DNA of 64,000 bases from Flavisolibacter longurius (GCA_014163555.1 JACJGO010000018.1:1-64000); one strand, 5' to 3'. Shown: positions 53,488 to 62,247, counted from the stretch's first letter. Numbers and translations are program-made. The notes: generated by a model from the letters alone, not told the origin.

Positions 53488-55515
53488 TTACCAAATACGG
53501 ATACGCTTGTCCGGGGCTATATACAGCTTGTTTCCGGGTTGCACATTGAAGGCCGTGTACCAGGCATCAATGTTCACCACGGCACCGTTGGTGCGGTACA
53601 TGCCGGGAGAATGCGAATCGGTCAGCACCTGCTGGGCCTGGGCTTCGGGCAGCATGTTGATGCGCCAGATCTGTGCCCAGCTCAGGAAAAAGCGTTGCGC
53701 CGGTGTAAAGCCGTCGATCTTTTTGCCTTCGCGGAACTGCTTTGTTTTGGTGAAGGCATCGTAGGCAATGCTCAAGCCTCCAATGTCGGCGATGTTCTCA
53801 CCTAGGGTTAGCTTTCCATTTACATGCAGTGTATCCAGTACAGTATAAGCATTGTACTGCGCCACTACCTGGTCAGCCTTTGCCTTAAACTTCGTCTGGT
53901 CTTCTTTGCTCCACCAGTTTTCGAGGTTACCGCTGGCAGCGTATTGGGCACCCTGGTCGTCAAAGCCGTGCGTCATTTCATGACCGATTACTGAGCCAAT
54001 ACCGCCGTAAATGACCGCATCATCGGCGCCAAAGTCAAAGAAGGGAAACTGCAGAATACCTGCCGGGAAGGCAATCTCGTTGTTCACTGGGTTGTAATAG
54101 GCGTTGATGGTGGGTGGTGTCATGCCCCATTCTGTTTTGTCAACGGGCTTGCCCAGGCGGGCCGTCATGTAATTATAGCTCCAAACCGAGGTGCTGCGCA
54201 GGTTGCCCACAAAATCATCCGGCGAGATGGTCACACCCTGGTAGTCTTTCCAAACATCCGGGTAAGCGATCTTTTTGCTAAAGGCGTTCAGTTTTTGCAG
54301 GGCTCTTTCCTTAGTTGCTGCACTCATCCAGTCCAGCTTTTTAATGCGGTCGGCAAACGTTTGCTGCAGGTTGTTCACCATTTCCAGCATCCGCGTTTTG
54401 GCTTCGCCCTTAAAATAGCGCTGCACATAAAGTTGTCCCAACAGGTCGCCGAGGCGCTGGTCAAGCAGGCTGCTCATGCGCTGCCAGCGGGGTGTTTGTT
54501 CCTTCTGGCCGGTAAGCACCTGCGACAGGCGGAAATCTTCCGTTACAAAAGCGCTGCTCAGGTAAGGGGCTGCGTTGCGCAATACATTCCAGCGCAGGTA
54601 GGCTTTCCAATCCTGGAGTGGCAGGGCACCCAGCAGAATATCGGTGGTTTTCAGGAAGGAAGGATTGGTTACCAAGATGCTGTCCACGCCTTTTACCTTC
54701 ATCTGCTCCAGTAGCGCTGCCCAGTTCATGCCACTGGTTTGTGCCGACAGGTCTTTTACTGCAAACTTGTTGTAGGTTTTGTAAGGGTCCCGCATTTCCA
54801 CACGGCTCATCTGGGCCTTACCAAGGGCCGTTTCTATGCGCAGGATGGCGTCGGCGCTGTAGGCAGCGGTAGCCGGGTTTTCACCCACCAGTGCAAACAT
54901 GCGTTCCAGGTGATCGCGGTAGGCTTTGCGGATGGTGCTGCTGCGGGCATCGTTCTTCAGGTAGTAATCGCGGTCGGGGAGAGAAGTGCCACCCTGGCCC
55001 ACCTGTACGATGTATTGGGTTACGTTTTTACGGTCCTGGGATACAAACATGCCAAACAGGGGCGAAGCAATGCCTTGGGTGCGGAGAGAGGCGACTTCGG
55101 CGAGTACCTGTTGCTTGTCTGTAAGAGCCAAGAGGCGATCCAATTCGCTTTTAATGGGCTGGTAGCCACGGGCTTCAATGGCGGCAGAGTCCATACCACT
55201 ACGGTAAAAATCGCCGATCATCTGCGTCAAGCGGTCGCCCTTTTTGCCTTTGGCCGCTTCTTCCAAAAGGTTGCGCAGGCGCTGGGAGCTTTCTTCCCGC
55301 AAAACGTGAAAGGAGCCCCAGCTTGTTTTAGAAGCCGGAATGGCATTTTGCTTTAGCCAGCCACCATTGGCATACTGGTAAAAATTATCACCCGGTTTTA
55401 CTGACAGATCCATGTTGGCCGGGTCAATGTACTTCGGCTTTTTTTCGTTGGGGGCAAACGCAAGCGCAACAGTGGCTACCGCCCCAACCAAAACAGCTTT
55501 GGACAAGGTTCTCAT
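53488..55515 (-). CDS. M13-family (neprilysin-like) zinc metallopeptidase
   Basis: Encodes 675 residues from the ATG at 55515, with a signal peptide ending ALAFA (about residue 22). Zinc site HEMTH near 506-510 in VIGHEMTHGFDDQG and the third ligand in GENIADIGG near 570. NAYYNPVNNEIAFPAGIL is the family's substrate-binding segment. It is expected in the periplasm or on the surface, cutting peptides up to about 40 residues. It separates the two halves of the rod-shape gene set. Confidence 0.93.
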   Translation of the reverse strand: MRTLSKAVLVGAVATVALAFAPNEKKPKYIDPANMDLSVKPGDNFYQYANGGWLKQNAIPASKTSWGSFHVLREESSQRLRNLLEEAAKGKKGDRLTQMIGDFYRSGMDSAAIEARGYQPIKSELDRLLALTDKQQVLAEVASLRTQGIASPLFGMFVSQDRKNVTQYIVQVGQGGTSLPDRDYYLKNDARSSTIRKAYRDHLERMFALVGENPATAAYSADAILRIETALGKAQMSRVEMRDPYKTYNKFAVKDLSAQTSGMNWAALLEQMKVKGVDSILVTNPSFLKTTDILLGALPLQDWKAYLRWNVLRNAAPYLSSAFVTEDFRLSQVLTGQKEQTPRWQRMSSLLDQRLGDLLGQLYVQRYFKGEAKTRMLEMVNNLQQTFADRIKKLDWMSAATKERALQKLNAFSKKIAYPDVWKDYQGVTISPDDFVGNLRSTSVWSYNYMTARLGKPVDKTEWGMTPPTINAYYNPVNNEIAFPAGILQFPFFDFGADDAVIYGGIGSVIGHEMTHGFDDQGAQYAASGNLENWWSKEDQTKFKAKADQVVAQYNAYTVLDTLHVNGKLTLGENIADIGGLSIAYDAFTKTKQFREGKKIDGFTPAQRFFLSWAQIWRINMLPEAQAQQVLTDSHSPGMYRTNGAVVNIDAWYTAFNVQPGNKLYIAPDKRIRIW

Positions 55516-55626
55516 GTGTTGTAATATTTTTAGGATCACGAAGTTACAAAGAGCCATTTGCAGTTGGGGCCGTAAAAACCAAAGATTCTGCAAAGGCTTT
55601 TGAATAGTTTTGTGAATTTTACCGCT

Positions 55627-56952
55627 ATGCGAATCTTTTCGGCCCTGATCCTCTCCGGAATGCTGTTAAGTGCTTGCGGCGTTTCCCGGCAGCTGCAGCA
55701 ATCCGTACAAACAACGGTTTTGAGCGACTCCTCCTTGCAGGCAGCCCATGTGGGCATTAGTATTTATGAGCCCGCTACAGGCAAGTGGTGGTATAATTAC
55801 CAAGGCGACAAATATTTTGTTCCGGCCAGTAATACCAAGATCGTAACCTCTTATGCCGCCATGAAATACTTAGGCGATAGCTTGGTGGCGGGGCGGTTTG
55901 CAGTAAATGAACAAGGCCGGTTGCAGGTATTCCCTTCCGGAGATCCCACATTTTTGCACCCCGAGTTTCGGTACCAGCCTTTATTCCAAAAAATGAAAGG
56001 ATTTAAAAATATCCTTTTAGCAACCGATGGATGGCGGGATCAGCGGTGGGGCAGTGGCTGGTCGTGGAACGATTACGATGCGGCCTACATGGCCGAACGG
56101 TCGGTACTGCCGGTTTATGGAAATGTGGCCACGTTTTCCCTGGCCGGAAATGTATTGCGGGCAATCCCTTTTTCGGTGCCGATAAGAGGTGCGCAGGCCA
56201 TTGGCTACGATCCCTCCACCCGGCAGGTAAAAGACAAAGCTTTTTCAGTGGAAAGAGGACTGGATGATGATACGTTTTTTCTTCAACAAGCAAATACGCC
56301 CTTTTCAAGAGCATCTATTCCCTTGCGAACCGATTTGGGACTTGTTTCCGCTTTGCTGGAAGATACCCTGCAGGCCGAGGTGGTGCCGTCCAGCGTTGCT
56401 CCCGGCTATACGTATTCACCAAAAACAACCGTCATTTATTCCCAGCCTACGGATTCGCTCCTGAAACCGCTGATGCACCGCTCCGACAATTTCTTCGCCG
56501 AACAAGCCCTCCTGATGGTGAGCAATGAAGTGTTGGGCTATATGAATGCAGCGGCCATTATTGATACCATTCTGAAATCGGATTTGCGGGACCTTCCGCA
56601 AAAGCCTCGTTGGGCCGATGGTTCGGGCCTGAGCCGCTACAACCTTTTTACTCCGCAAAGCTTTGTTGCAATCTTAAATAAGATGAAGGCTGAATTCGGG
56701 ATGGACCGCATCCGCGATATTTTCCCCACCGGAAACGAAGGAACGCTGACCAATTATTACAAGCGTGATAGCACTTTTCTTTATGCCAAAACCGGTACGC
56801 TTTCCGGTGTGGTGGCCCTAAGTGGTTTTATGACAACGGCCGGGGGCAAGGAACTTATTTTTTCAGTTTTGGTAAACAATCACCAGTCTTCGTCCGTCCG
56901 TATCCGGCGGGCCGTAGAGGCGTTTTTGCAAAAGCTTCGACAAAACTTTTAA
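55627..56952 (+). CDS. dacB: PBP4-type D-Ala-D-Ala carboxypeptidase/endopeptidase (S13)
   Basis: Encodes 441 residues from the ATG at 55627. A lipoprotein signal with LLSAC (near 13-17) anchors it. Active-site motifs: SNTK (68-71), SDN (near 286) and KTGT (near 389). The long gap between SxxK and SxN is typical of PBP4, which carries extra domains there. It trims or cleaves peptidoglycan cross-links in the periplasm. Lies 114 bp before mreB. Confidence 0.88.
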   Translation: MRIFSALILSGMLLSACGVSRQLQQSVQTTVLSDSSLQAAHVGISIYEPATGKWWYNYQGDKYFVPASNTKIVTSYAAMKYLGDSLVAGRFAVNEQGRLQVFPSGDPTFLHPEFRYQPLFQKMKGFKNILLATDGWRDQRWGSGWSWNDYDAAYMAERSVLPVYGNVATFSLAGNVLRAIPFSVPIRGAQAIGYDPSTRQVKDKAFSVERGLDDDTFFLQQANTPFSRASIPLRTDLGLVSALLEDTLQAEVVPSSVAPGYTYSPKTTVIYSQPTDSLLKPLMHRSDNFFAEQALLMVSNEVLGYMNAAAIIDTILKSDLRDLPQKPRWADGSGLSRYNLFTPQSFVAILNKMKAEFGMDRIRDIFPTGNEGTLTNYYKRDSTFLYAKTGTLSGVVALSGFMTTAGGKELIFSVLVNNHQSSSVRIRRAVEAFLQKLRQNF

Positions 56953-57066
56953 CCTTTCCTGCCACAAATCAGCAAATACCGCTTGCCGGCCGTTTTTCTT
57001 GTTTGTTTATCAAATCTTTTCCACCACCTTTGCACACAATTAAAATTTAAATCCAAGAAAAGCAGT

Positions 57067-58092
57067 ATGGGACTTTTTAACTGGTTTACACAGGAGATTG
57101 CGATTGACCTGGGTACTGCAAATACGCTCATTATACACAATGATGAGGTGGTGGTGAACGAACCTTCGATTGTAGCCCTTAACCGAAATAATCCTAAGGA
57201 AGTACTGGCCGTTGGAAAACGGGCCTTGATGATGCACGAAAAAACCCACGAAAGCATAAAAACAATCCGCCCCTTAAAAGACGGTGTGATTGCCGACTTC
57301 AATGCGGCGGAGCTGATGCTGCGGGAAATGATCAAGCTGGTGTATCCGAAAAAACCGCTGTTTCCCCCGAGCTGGCGCATGATGATCTGTATTCCGTCCT
57401 CTATTACCGAGGTGGAAAAACGGGCCGTTCGCGATAGTGCGGAACAAGCCGGTGCTAAAGAAGTTTACCTGATTCATGAGCCGATGGCTGCTGCGCTGGG
57501 TATCGGTATCGACGTGGAAGAACCGGTTGGTAACATGATTATCGACATTGGTGGAGGTACTACCGGCATCACGGTGATTGCCCTTGCCGGTATTGTTTGC
57601 GACCAATCGATCCGCATTGCCGGTGACGAATTCACGGCTGACATTATGGAAGCCCTTCGCCGGTACCATAGCCTGTTGATCGGTGAACGTACAGCGGAGC
57701 AGATCAAAATCCAGATTGGTGCTGCTATGAAAGATCTTGATAGCCCACCGGATGATATTCCTGTGAATGGTCGTGACCTGGTGACCGGTATACCAAAGCA
57801 GATCATGGTGAGCTACCAGGAGATTGCCGAAGCCCTGGACAAAAGCATCTTTAAAATTGAAGAAGCCATTCTGAAAGCCCTGGAACAAACACCACCCGAA
57901 CTGGCCGCCGATATCTACCGTCGCGGGTTGTACCTGACCGGCGGTGGTGCCCTGCTGAAAGGCCTGGACAAACGCCTGAGCCAAAAGATCAAACTGCCGG
58001 TTCACGTGGCCGACGATCCGCTGAAAAGCGTGGTACGCGGCACCGGGCTGGCGCTAAAAAATTACGATCGTTACCCGTTTGTAATGAGATAA
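57067..58092 (+). CDS. mreB: Rod-shape actin homologue MreB
   Basis: Encodes 341 residues from the ATG at 57067. Actin-fold motifs: EIAIDLGTANTLI (phosphate 1), IDIGGGTTGITVI (phosphate 2), YLTGGGALLKGL (adenosine). It forms filaments under the inner membrane that steer the elongation machinery. A repeat-like spacer of 100 bp, with a GC hairpin, separates it from mreC. Confidence 0.95.
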   Translation: MGLFNWFTQEIAIDLGTANTLIIHNDEVVVNEPSIVALNRNNPKEVLAVGKRALMMHEKTHESIKTIRPLKDGVIADFNAAELMLREMIKLVYPKKPLFPPSWRMMICIPSSITEVEKRAVRDSAEQAGAKEVYLIHEPMAAALGIGIDVEEPVGNMIIDIGGGTTGITVIALAGIVCDQSIRIAGDEFTADIMEALRRYHSLLIGERTAEQIKIQIGAAMKDLDSPPDDIPVNGRDLVTGIPKQIMVSYQEIAEALDKSIFKIEEAILKALEQTPPELAADIYRRGLYLTGGGALLKGLDKRLSQKIKLPVHVADDPLKSVVRGTGLALKNYDRYPFVMR

Positions 58093-58094
58093 AG

Positions 58095-58185
58095 GCTTAT
58101 GGCCACTGGCTACTAGCTCTAAGCCGGTCGTTTTTAAACGGCCATTGCTTTCGGCCAGCAGCCAGTAGCTTGTAGCCAGTAGCTT
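58095..58185. repeat. Word-like inverted repeat between mreB and mreC
   Basis: ggccactggctactagct (58101-58118) and agccagtagcttgtagccagtagctt (58160-58185) are related in inverse orientation, with a GC hairpin (ggtcgttt ... aaacggcc, near 58127-58144) between them. Sits inside the mre operon and may act as an internal processing or attenuation site. Confidence 0.45.
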
Positions 58186-58193
58186 CCTCCCCC

Positions 58194-59072
58194 ATGCTTA
58201 ACATCTTTGCTTTTCTTCGCCGGTACTTTACATTTATCACCTTTGTTGTGCTGCAGGCGGTGTCGCTCTGGATGCTGTTTAATTACAACCGCTTCCACCG
58301 GGCAGCCTTTCTGGGGGTAGCCTCCGAACTTACCGGCAGCATCAATACACAGGTGGATAAGCTGGATGATTATTTTCACCAGGGCGCAGAGGCCAGACGG
58401 GTGCACCGCATGAACGACTCGCTCATGAACCTCCTGCAGGCCAATTTTTCTGTTCCGGATACCGGCGTGCAAACAAGGGTTGACACCCTGCGGTTTGATA
58501 CGACGAGGGCTATCCGCCGCTATCTCTGGCGGGATGCGAAAGTGGTGTACAACACCATTGCTTCCGAACAGAATTATATCCAGTTGAACCGTGGTAGTAA
58601 CTATGGCATCCGGGATGAAATGGCGGTGTTGAGCTCTAGCGGCGCCGTTGTGGGTGTAGTGGTAAACGTTAGTCCTAACTTCAGCCAGGTGCTGAGCCTT
58701 TTGCATATTCAAAGTTCGGTGAGTGCGGCCCACCAGCCCAGTGGTACCCTGGGCAAAGTGGAATGGGACGCAAAAGACCCACGCTTTGTTTTGTTGAAAG
58801 GGATTTCCCGGAGTGTGGATGTGAAGGTGGGCGACTCGGTGGTTACCAGTCGGTATTCGTATAATTTTCCATCCAATTACCTGATAGGAACCGTTAGCGG
58901 AATCACCAATGACCCGGCCACCGGCTTTTACCTGCTGAAGGTGAAAACGGCGGTTAACTTCTCTACCCTGCAACAGGTTTTCGTGGTGGAGAACCTGATG
59001 CGGGAAGAACAATTAAAACTGGCGGCCGACACGGAAAAGAAACTGGAACAACAAAAAAAAGGACAACGGTGA
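58194..59072 (+). CDS. mreC: Rod-shape protein MreC
   Basis: Encodes 292 residues: one N-terminal membrane helix (about 11-31), a coiled-coil stretch (about 40-80) and a beta-rich domain with GIRDEMAVLSSSGAVVGVVVNVS and VKVGDSVVTSRYS. The tail is a charged helix (EKKLEQQKKGQR). It links MreB to PBP2 across the inner membrane. Its stop overlaps the mreD start (GTGA). Confidence 0.92.
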   Translation: MLNIFAFLRRYFTFITFVVLQAVSLWMLFNYNRFHRAAFLGVASELTGSINTQVDKLDDYFHQGAEARRVHRMNDSLMNLLQANFSVPDTGVQTRVDTLRFDTTRAIRRYLWRDAKVVYNTIASEQNYIQLNRGSNYGIRDEMAVLSSSGAVVGVVVNVSPNFSQVLSLLHIQSSVSAAHQPSGTLGKVEWDAKDPRFVLLKGISRSVDVKVGDSVVTSRYSYNFPSNYLIGTVSGITNDPATGFYLLKVKTAVNFSTLQQVFVVENLMREEQLKLAADTEKKLEQQKKGQR

Positions 59073-59602
59073 GTGACTTGGTAAGAAATAGTTTACGGCT
59101 GATTGTGTTTTTGCTGGTGCAGGTTTTTGTCCTGAACAAAATTCCTTTTCTGCACCAGTTTGTGGTGCCTTATCTCTACTTTCTGTTTATTCTGTGGTTG
59201 CCGTTTTCCATTCCCCGAACCGGGTTGCTGGTGATTGCCTTTTTTACCGGATTGCTGCTTGATTATTTTATGTGGCAGCCTGGTTTACACGCTGCTGCCT
59301 GTGTGCTCATCGCCTATATACGACCCTTCATCATTACCCTACTCATTCCAAAAGACACCCAGGAGTTTAACTACCGCGAACCATCACCCAAGGCCATGGG
59401 CTGGGCACCTTACAGTGTGTACGCACTGGTGATGACCTTTGTGCATCATCTTTACCTGACTTTGCTGGAGTGGCTGCAGTTTGGTACCTGGCTCAGTTTT
59501 CTTATAAAGGTTGGCGCTACCACCGCCATCAGCATGCTGCTGATCTTTACGGTAGAATTGCTGTTTCCCCGCAAGGTGAAGTTCCGGACCAATACGGCGT
59601 AA
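59069..59602 (+). CDS. mreD: Rod-shape membrane protein MreD
   Basis: Encodes 177 residues from a GTG that overlaps the mreC stop by four bases. Five or six membrane helices with GLLLDYFMWQPGLHAAACVLIAYIRP as the family-typical segment. It belongs to the Rod complex. A divergent repeat pair (G/H) follows immediately and may end transcription. Confidence 0.85.
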   Translation: MSDLVRNSLRLIVFLLVQVFVLNKIPFLHQFVVPYLYFLFILWLPFSIPRTGLLVIAFFTGLLLDYFMWQPGLHAAACVLIAYIRPFIITLLIPKDTQEFNYREPSPKAMGWAPYSVYALVMTFVHHLYLTLLEWLQFGTWLSFLIKVGATTAISMLLIFTVELLFPRKVKFRTNTA

Positions 59603-59610
59603 AGTGGCCT

Positions 59611-59645
59611 GGCCTCCCCCTTCCCCTCCGGTGGAGGGGCTCAGG
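59611..59645 (+). repeat. C/G-block repeat, copy G (left arm of pair G/H)
   Basis: CCCCC, TT, CCCCTCC, GGT, GGAGGGG, CTCAGG: same order of blocks as copy A with a longer stem. Begins 8 bp after the mreD stop; its hairpin could double as a terminator. Confidence 0.7.
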
Positions 59646-59738
59646 ACAAACACACTGCTTTGTCTGCAACCAGTTTTTATTATCTGTTTCGGATTCGAAT
59701 AATAAATGATTGCTTCCAACATAATCAGGGTCTTCGAT

Positions 59739-59772
59739 CTGGGCCCTCCCACCGGGAGGGGCGGGGTAGGCC
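59739..59772 (-). repeat. C/G-block repeat, copy H (right arm of pair G/H)
   Basis: gggccctccc, acc, gggagggg, c, ggggtaggcc on the plus strand: inverse of G with several changes. Confidence 0.7.
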
Positions 59773-59849
59773 GGCTGTTGGTCATTTTAGTCTAACCTTA
59801 GCAAAGCCTTTCCTCTTCATCAAACCGAAAGAGTTTAAGTTTGTCCCCC

Positions 59850-61253
59850 ATGCGTAAGGCAATTTTTTCGTTTTTCATTCTGCTGGCTGGCGCTTTTTTC
59901 CTGACGTTTTCGTCCTCCGGCTGCGCCAATATTATTCCACCATCCGGCGGCCCGCGGGACAGTCTGCCTCCGAAATTAGTTTTGGCTACCCCTGGCGACT
60001 CCACCCTAAACTTTCAGGCTAACCGTATCAACTTCGTCTTTGATGAATACGTGGATCTGCAGGAAGTGCAGAATAACCTGCTGTTTACGCCAACCTTCGA
60101 GATCAATCCCGAAGTATCTGTACGGTTAAAGACAGTTTCCGTTCGCTTTCGCGACTCTCTTCTCCCCAACACAACCTATATACTGAACTTTGGCAATGCC
60201 ATCCGCGATATCAACGAAAGCAACCCGTTACGCAACTTTACTTATGTCTTTTCTACCGGTAGTGCGCTGGACTCCTTAACGCTGAGCGGCCGGGTGCTGC
60301 TGGCTGAAAACGGGCAAACTGATTCCACACTTACCATCCTTTTGCACCGCAATTTGGATGATTCGGCAGTGATCAAACAGCGTCCGGTGTACGTGGCCCG
60401 CGTGAGAGCCGACGGAACCTTTCGGTTTACCAATCTTCCCCTCGATACGTTTGCCATTTATGCTTTGGGAGACGCAGGTATAGTTCGGCGCTACCAAAAT
60501 AAATCCACACAATATTTTGCGTTTAACGATTCACCGGTTGTGGCCGGAAGCCGCGATTCTATTCTTCTCTACGCCTATAAAGAAGCTGCCGCACCTGGAC
60601 AAACAACGACCGCACCTCCCGGCCGCAGCACACCAACGCCAGGTGGCGCCGAACGGCTTCGTTTTACGCCGCCGGCTGGTTCGGTGGACCTGCAAAGCGA
60701 TTTTGTTCTGGGTTTTCCGGTGCCCATTCGCAATTACGATTCTACCAAAGTTTCGCTGAGCACCGATTCTACTTTTACACCCGTTCCGTTTACAAGCCGT
60801 CTGGATTCGGCCGGAACCGGACTGCGCATCCGTTCTACCTGGCGAGAAGGCACCCGGTACAACCTGATCCTCGATCGTGCCTTTGCAGAAGATACATTGG
60901 GGCGCCGGCTGCTGAAAACCGATACCCTGAATTTTACCACCAAAAAGCTCAGCGATTACGGCCGTCTGAACATACGTATCCGGAACATTGATACGGCCCG
61001 CAACCCTGTGCTGCAGTTTGTGCAGAATTCGCAGGTAGCGTATTCGGTGCCCATTCGCAGCGGTGTCTACACCTCCCGGCTGTTTTCACCTGGCGAATAC
61101 GAGCTGCGCATTTTGTATGATGAGAACGGCAATGGCAAATGGGATCCGGGTGATTTTTTTGGTGCAAAACGGCAACCGGAAATTGTACAGCCCATCCGGC
61201 AAAATATTACCATCAAAGCCGATTGGGACAACGAATTTGAGCGGTCGTTATAA
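59850..61253 (+). CDS. Ig-like-domain lipoprotein
   Basis: Encodes 467 residues from the ATG at 59850. Lipobox SSGC near residue 24. The opening IIPPSGGPRDSLPPKLV followed by FQANRINFVFDEYVDLQEVQ is the bacterial Ig-like (Big_5) domain that begins many Bacteroidota surface lipoproteins. Further beta domains and a GRSTPTPGG linker (about 255) follow; the end has YELRILYDENGNGKWDPGD, a calcium-loop-like motif. Likely on the outer membrane; role unknown. Confidence 0.8.
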   Translation: MRKAIFSFFILLAGAFFLTFSSSGCANIIPPSGGPRDSLPPKLVLATPGDSTLNFQANRINFVFDEYVDLQEVQNNLLFTPTFEINPEVSVRLKTVSVRFRDSLLPNTTYILNFGNAIRDINESNPLRNFTYVFSTGSALDSLTLSGRVLLAENGQTDSTLTILLHRNLDDSAVIKQRPVYVARVRADGTFRFTNLPLDTFAIYALGDAGIVRRYQNKSTQYFAFNDSPVVAGSRDSILLYAYKEAAAPGQTTTAPPGRSTPTPGGAERLRFTPPAGSVDLQSDFVLGFPVPIRNYDSTKVSLSTDSTFTPVPFTSRLDSAGTGLRIRSTWREGTRYNLILDRAFAEDTLGRRLLKTDTLNFTTKKLSDYGRLNIRIRNIDTARNPVLQFVQNSQVAYSVPIRSGVYTSRLFSPGEYELRILYDENGNGKWDPGDFFGAKRQPEIVQPIRQNITIKADWDNEFERSL

Positions 61254-61287
61254 GCCCTTTTTAACACCGGTTACGGGGGCAAAATTG

Positions 61288-61295
61288 TACATTTG
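61288..61295 (+). promoter_or_regulatory. Bacteroidota -7 box TACATTTG before recR
   Basis: Exact TAnnTTTG ending six bases before the recR ATG at 61302; predicts a near-leaderless mRNA. A T-rich patch about 30 bp upstream may be the -33 element. Confidence 0.6.
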
Positions 61296-61301
61296 TACAC
61301 T

Positions 61302-61919
61302 ATGCAATTCTCTTCTTCTCTCCTGGAAAATGCGGTCAATGAGTTTGCAAAACTGCCCGGTATTGGCAAGAAAACAGCCCTTCGGCTGGTGCTTCATTTG
61401 CTGAAGCAGGAAAGCGAAGATGTGCAGCATTTTAGTGAGGTAATGAGCCGCATGCGCAGCGAGATCAAATTCTGCCAGCGCTGTCACAATGTGGCTGATG
61501 CAGATATCTGTTCGATCTGTGGCAACAGTATGCGCAAGCAGGAAATGATTTGCGTGGTGGAAAATATCCGGGATGTGATTGCACTGGAAAGTACGCAGCA
61601 ATACAGCGGAACCTATCATGTACTCGGCGGTGTTATTTCACCCCTGGATGGCGTGGGGCCTAACCAGTTGAACATCGATACACTGATCCATCGTGTACAG
61701 AAAGAAGAAACGGCTGAAGTGATCTTCGCACTGAGTCCTACTATTCAGGGAGACACGACCATCTATTACATTCAGAAAAAATTACCGGCAACAACAAAGG
61801 TGACCACCATTGCCCGGGGTATTGCTTTTGGCGGTGAACTGGAGTATGCCGATGAAATGACGCTGGCCCGTAGCCTTCAAAATCGCCTCCCGGTAGACAG
61901 CTATGTAAGCAGTCGCTAA
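61302..61919 (+). CDS. recR: Recombination mediator RecR
   Basis: Encodes 205 residues from the ATG at 61302. A helix-hairpin-helix with LPGIGKKTALRLVLHLL (near 17-33), a zinc finger with CQRCHNVADADICSIC (near 55-70), then a Toprim domain (CVVENIRDVIALE, SPTIQGDTT) and a Walker-like end. With RecF/RecO it loads RecA on gapped DNA. Length is standard. Confidence 0.96.
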   Translation: MQFSSSLLENAVNEFAKLPGIGKKTALRLVLHLLKQESEDVQHFSEVMSRMRSEIKFCQRCHNVADADICSICGNSMRKQEMICVVENIRDVIALESTQQYSGTYHVLGGVISPLDGVGPNQLNIDTLIHRVQKEETAEVIFALSPTIQGDTTIYYIQKKLPATTKVTTIARGIAFGGELEYADEMTLARSLQNRLPVDSYVSSR

Positions 61920-61925
61920 ACCCTT

Positions 61926-62153
61926 TTACAAAGCTTTATTTTCGCGGTCTTCTTCCACCGATTTTATGCCGCGAACATTGTTCAGTTTTTTTAAATCAGG
62001 CGTAGTGCCCGTGATGATGCCGGTGAACGATAAAACCTGGTCGATGCAGGCGCCTTCCTTCTTCATGCGGTCGGCCACCTCATCGATTTTTTCCGTCTGG
62101 TCTTCTTCCACAACGGCAATGAATTTTTTAGTTTGTTTCGCTTCTCTTTTCAT
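61926..62153 (-). CDS. Small protein resembling a subtilisin propeptide (I9-like)
   Basis: Encodes 75 residues. KFIAVVEEDQTEKIDEVADRMKKEG, LSFTGIITG and VRGIKSVEEDRE follow the beta-alpha-beta-beta-alpha-beta pattern of inhibitor family I9, the propeptide of subtilisins, whose last strand ends GVxxVExD. It lies 95 bp downstream of a subtilisin gene on the same strand, so it may be a free inhibitor or folding helper of that protease. Based on pattern only. Confidence 0.55.
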   Translation of the reverse strand: MKREAKQTKKFIAVVEEDQTEKIDEVADRMKKEGACIDQVLSFTGIITGTTPDLKKLNNVRGIKSVEEDRENKAL

Positions 62154-62186
62154 ACAAAGCGCTTGAAGTCGCTACAAGGTAATTAG

Positions 62187-62245
62187 CAATAGACAATTGG
62201 CAATGGACAAACAACCAGTTCTTGTCGAATGCCAATTGTCTATTG
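62187..62245. repeat. Hairpin repeat of the CAATTGGCAAT type
   Basis: Two 24-nt arms, 62187-62210 and 62222-62245, near-perfect inverses with 16 consecutive matches, around an 11-nt loop. Lies between the subtilisin gene and the I9-like gene, touching the former's last codons. May split or stabilise the shared mRNA. Confidence 0.7.
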
Positions 62246-62247
62246 AT

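Larger units (their letters stand above)
59611..59772. mobile_element. Non-coding paired-repeat element G/H (162 bp)
   Basis: Two inverted but diverged arms enclose about 93 bp with no gene. Geometry matches pairs A/B, C/D and E/F. The two arms match at roughly three quarters of positions, so it looks older. Confidence 0.45.

Noticed and set aside
53183-53764. 193-residue plus-strand frame across the mrdA promoter and M13 gene end
   Set aside because: Crosses a strong terminator and is antisense to the M13 C-terminus; no domain.
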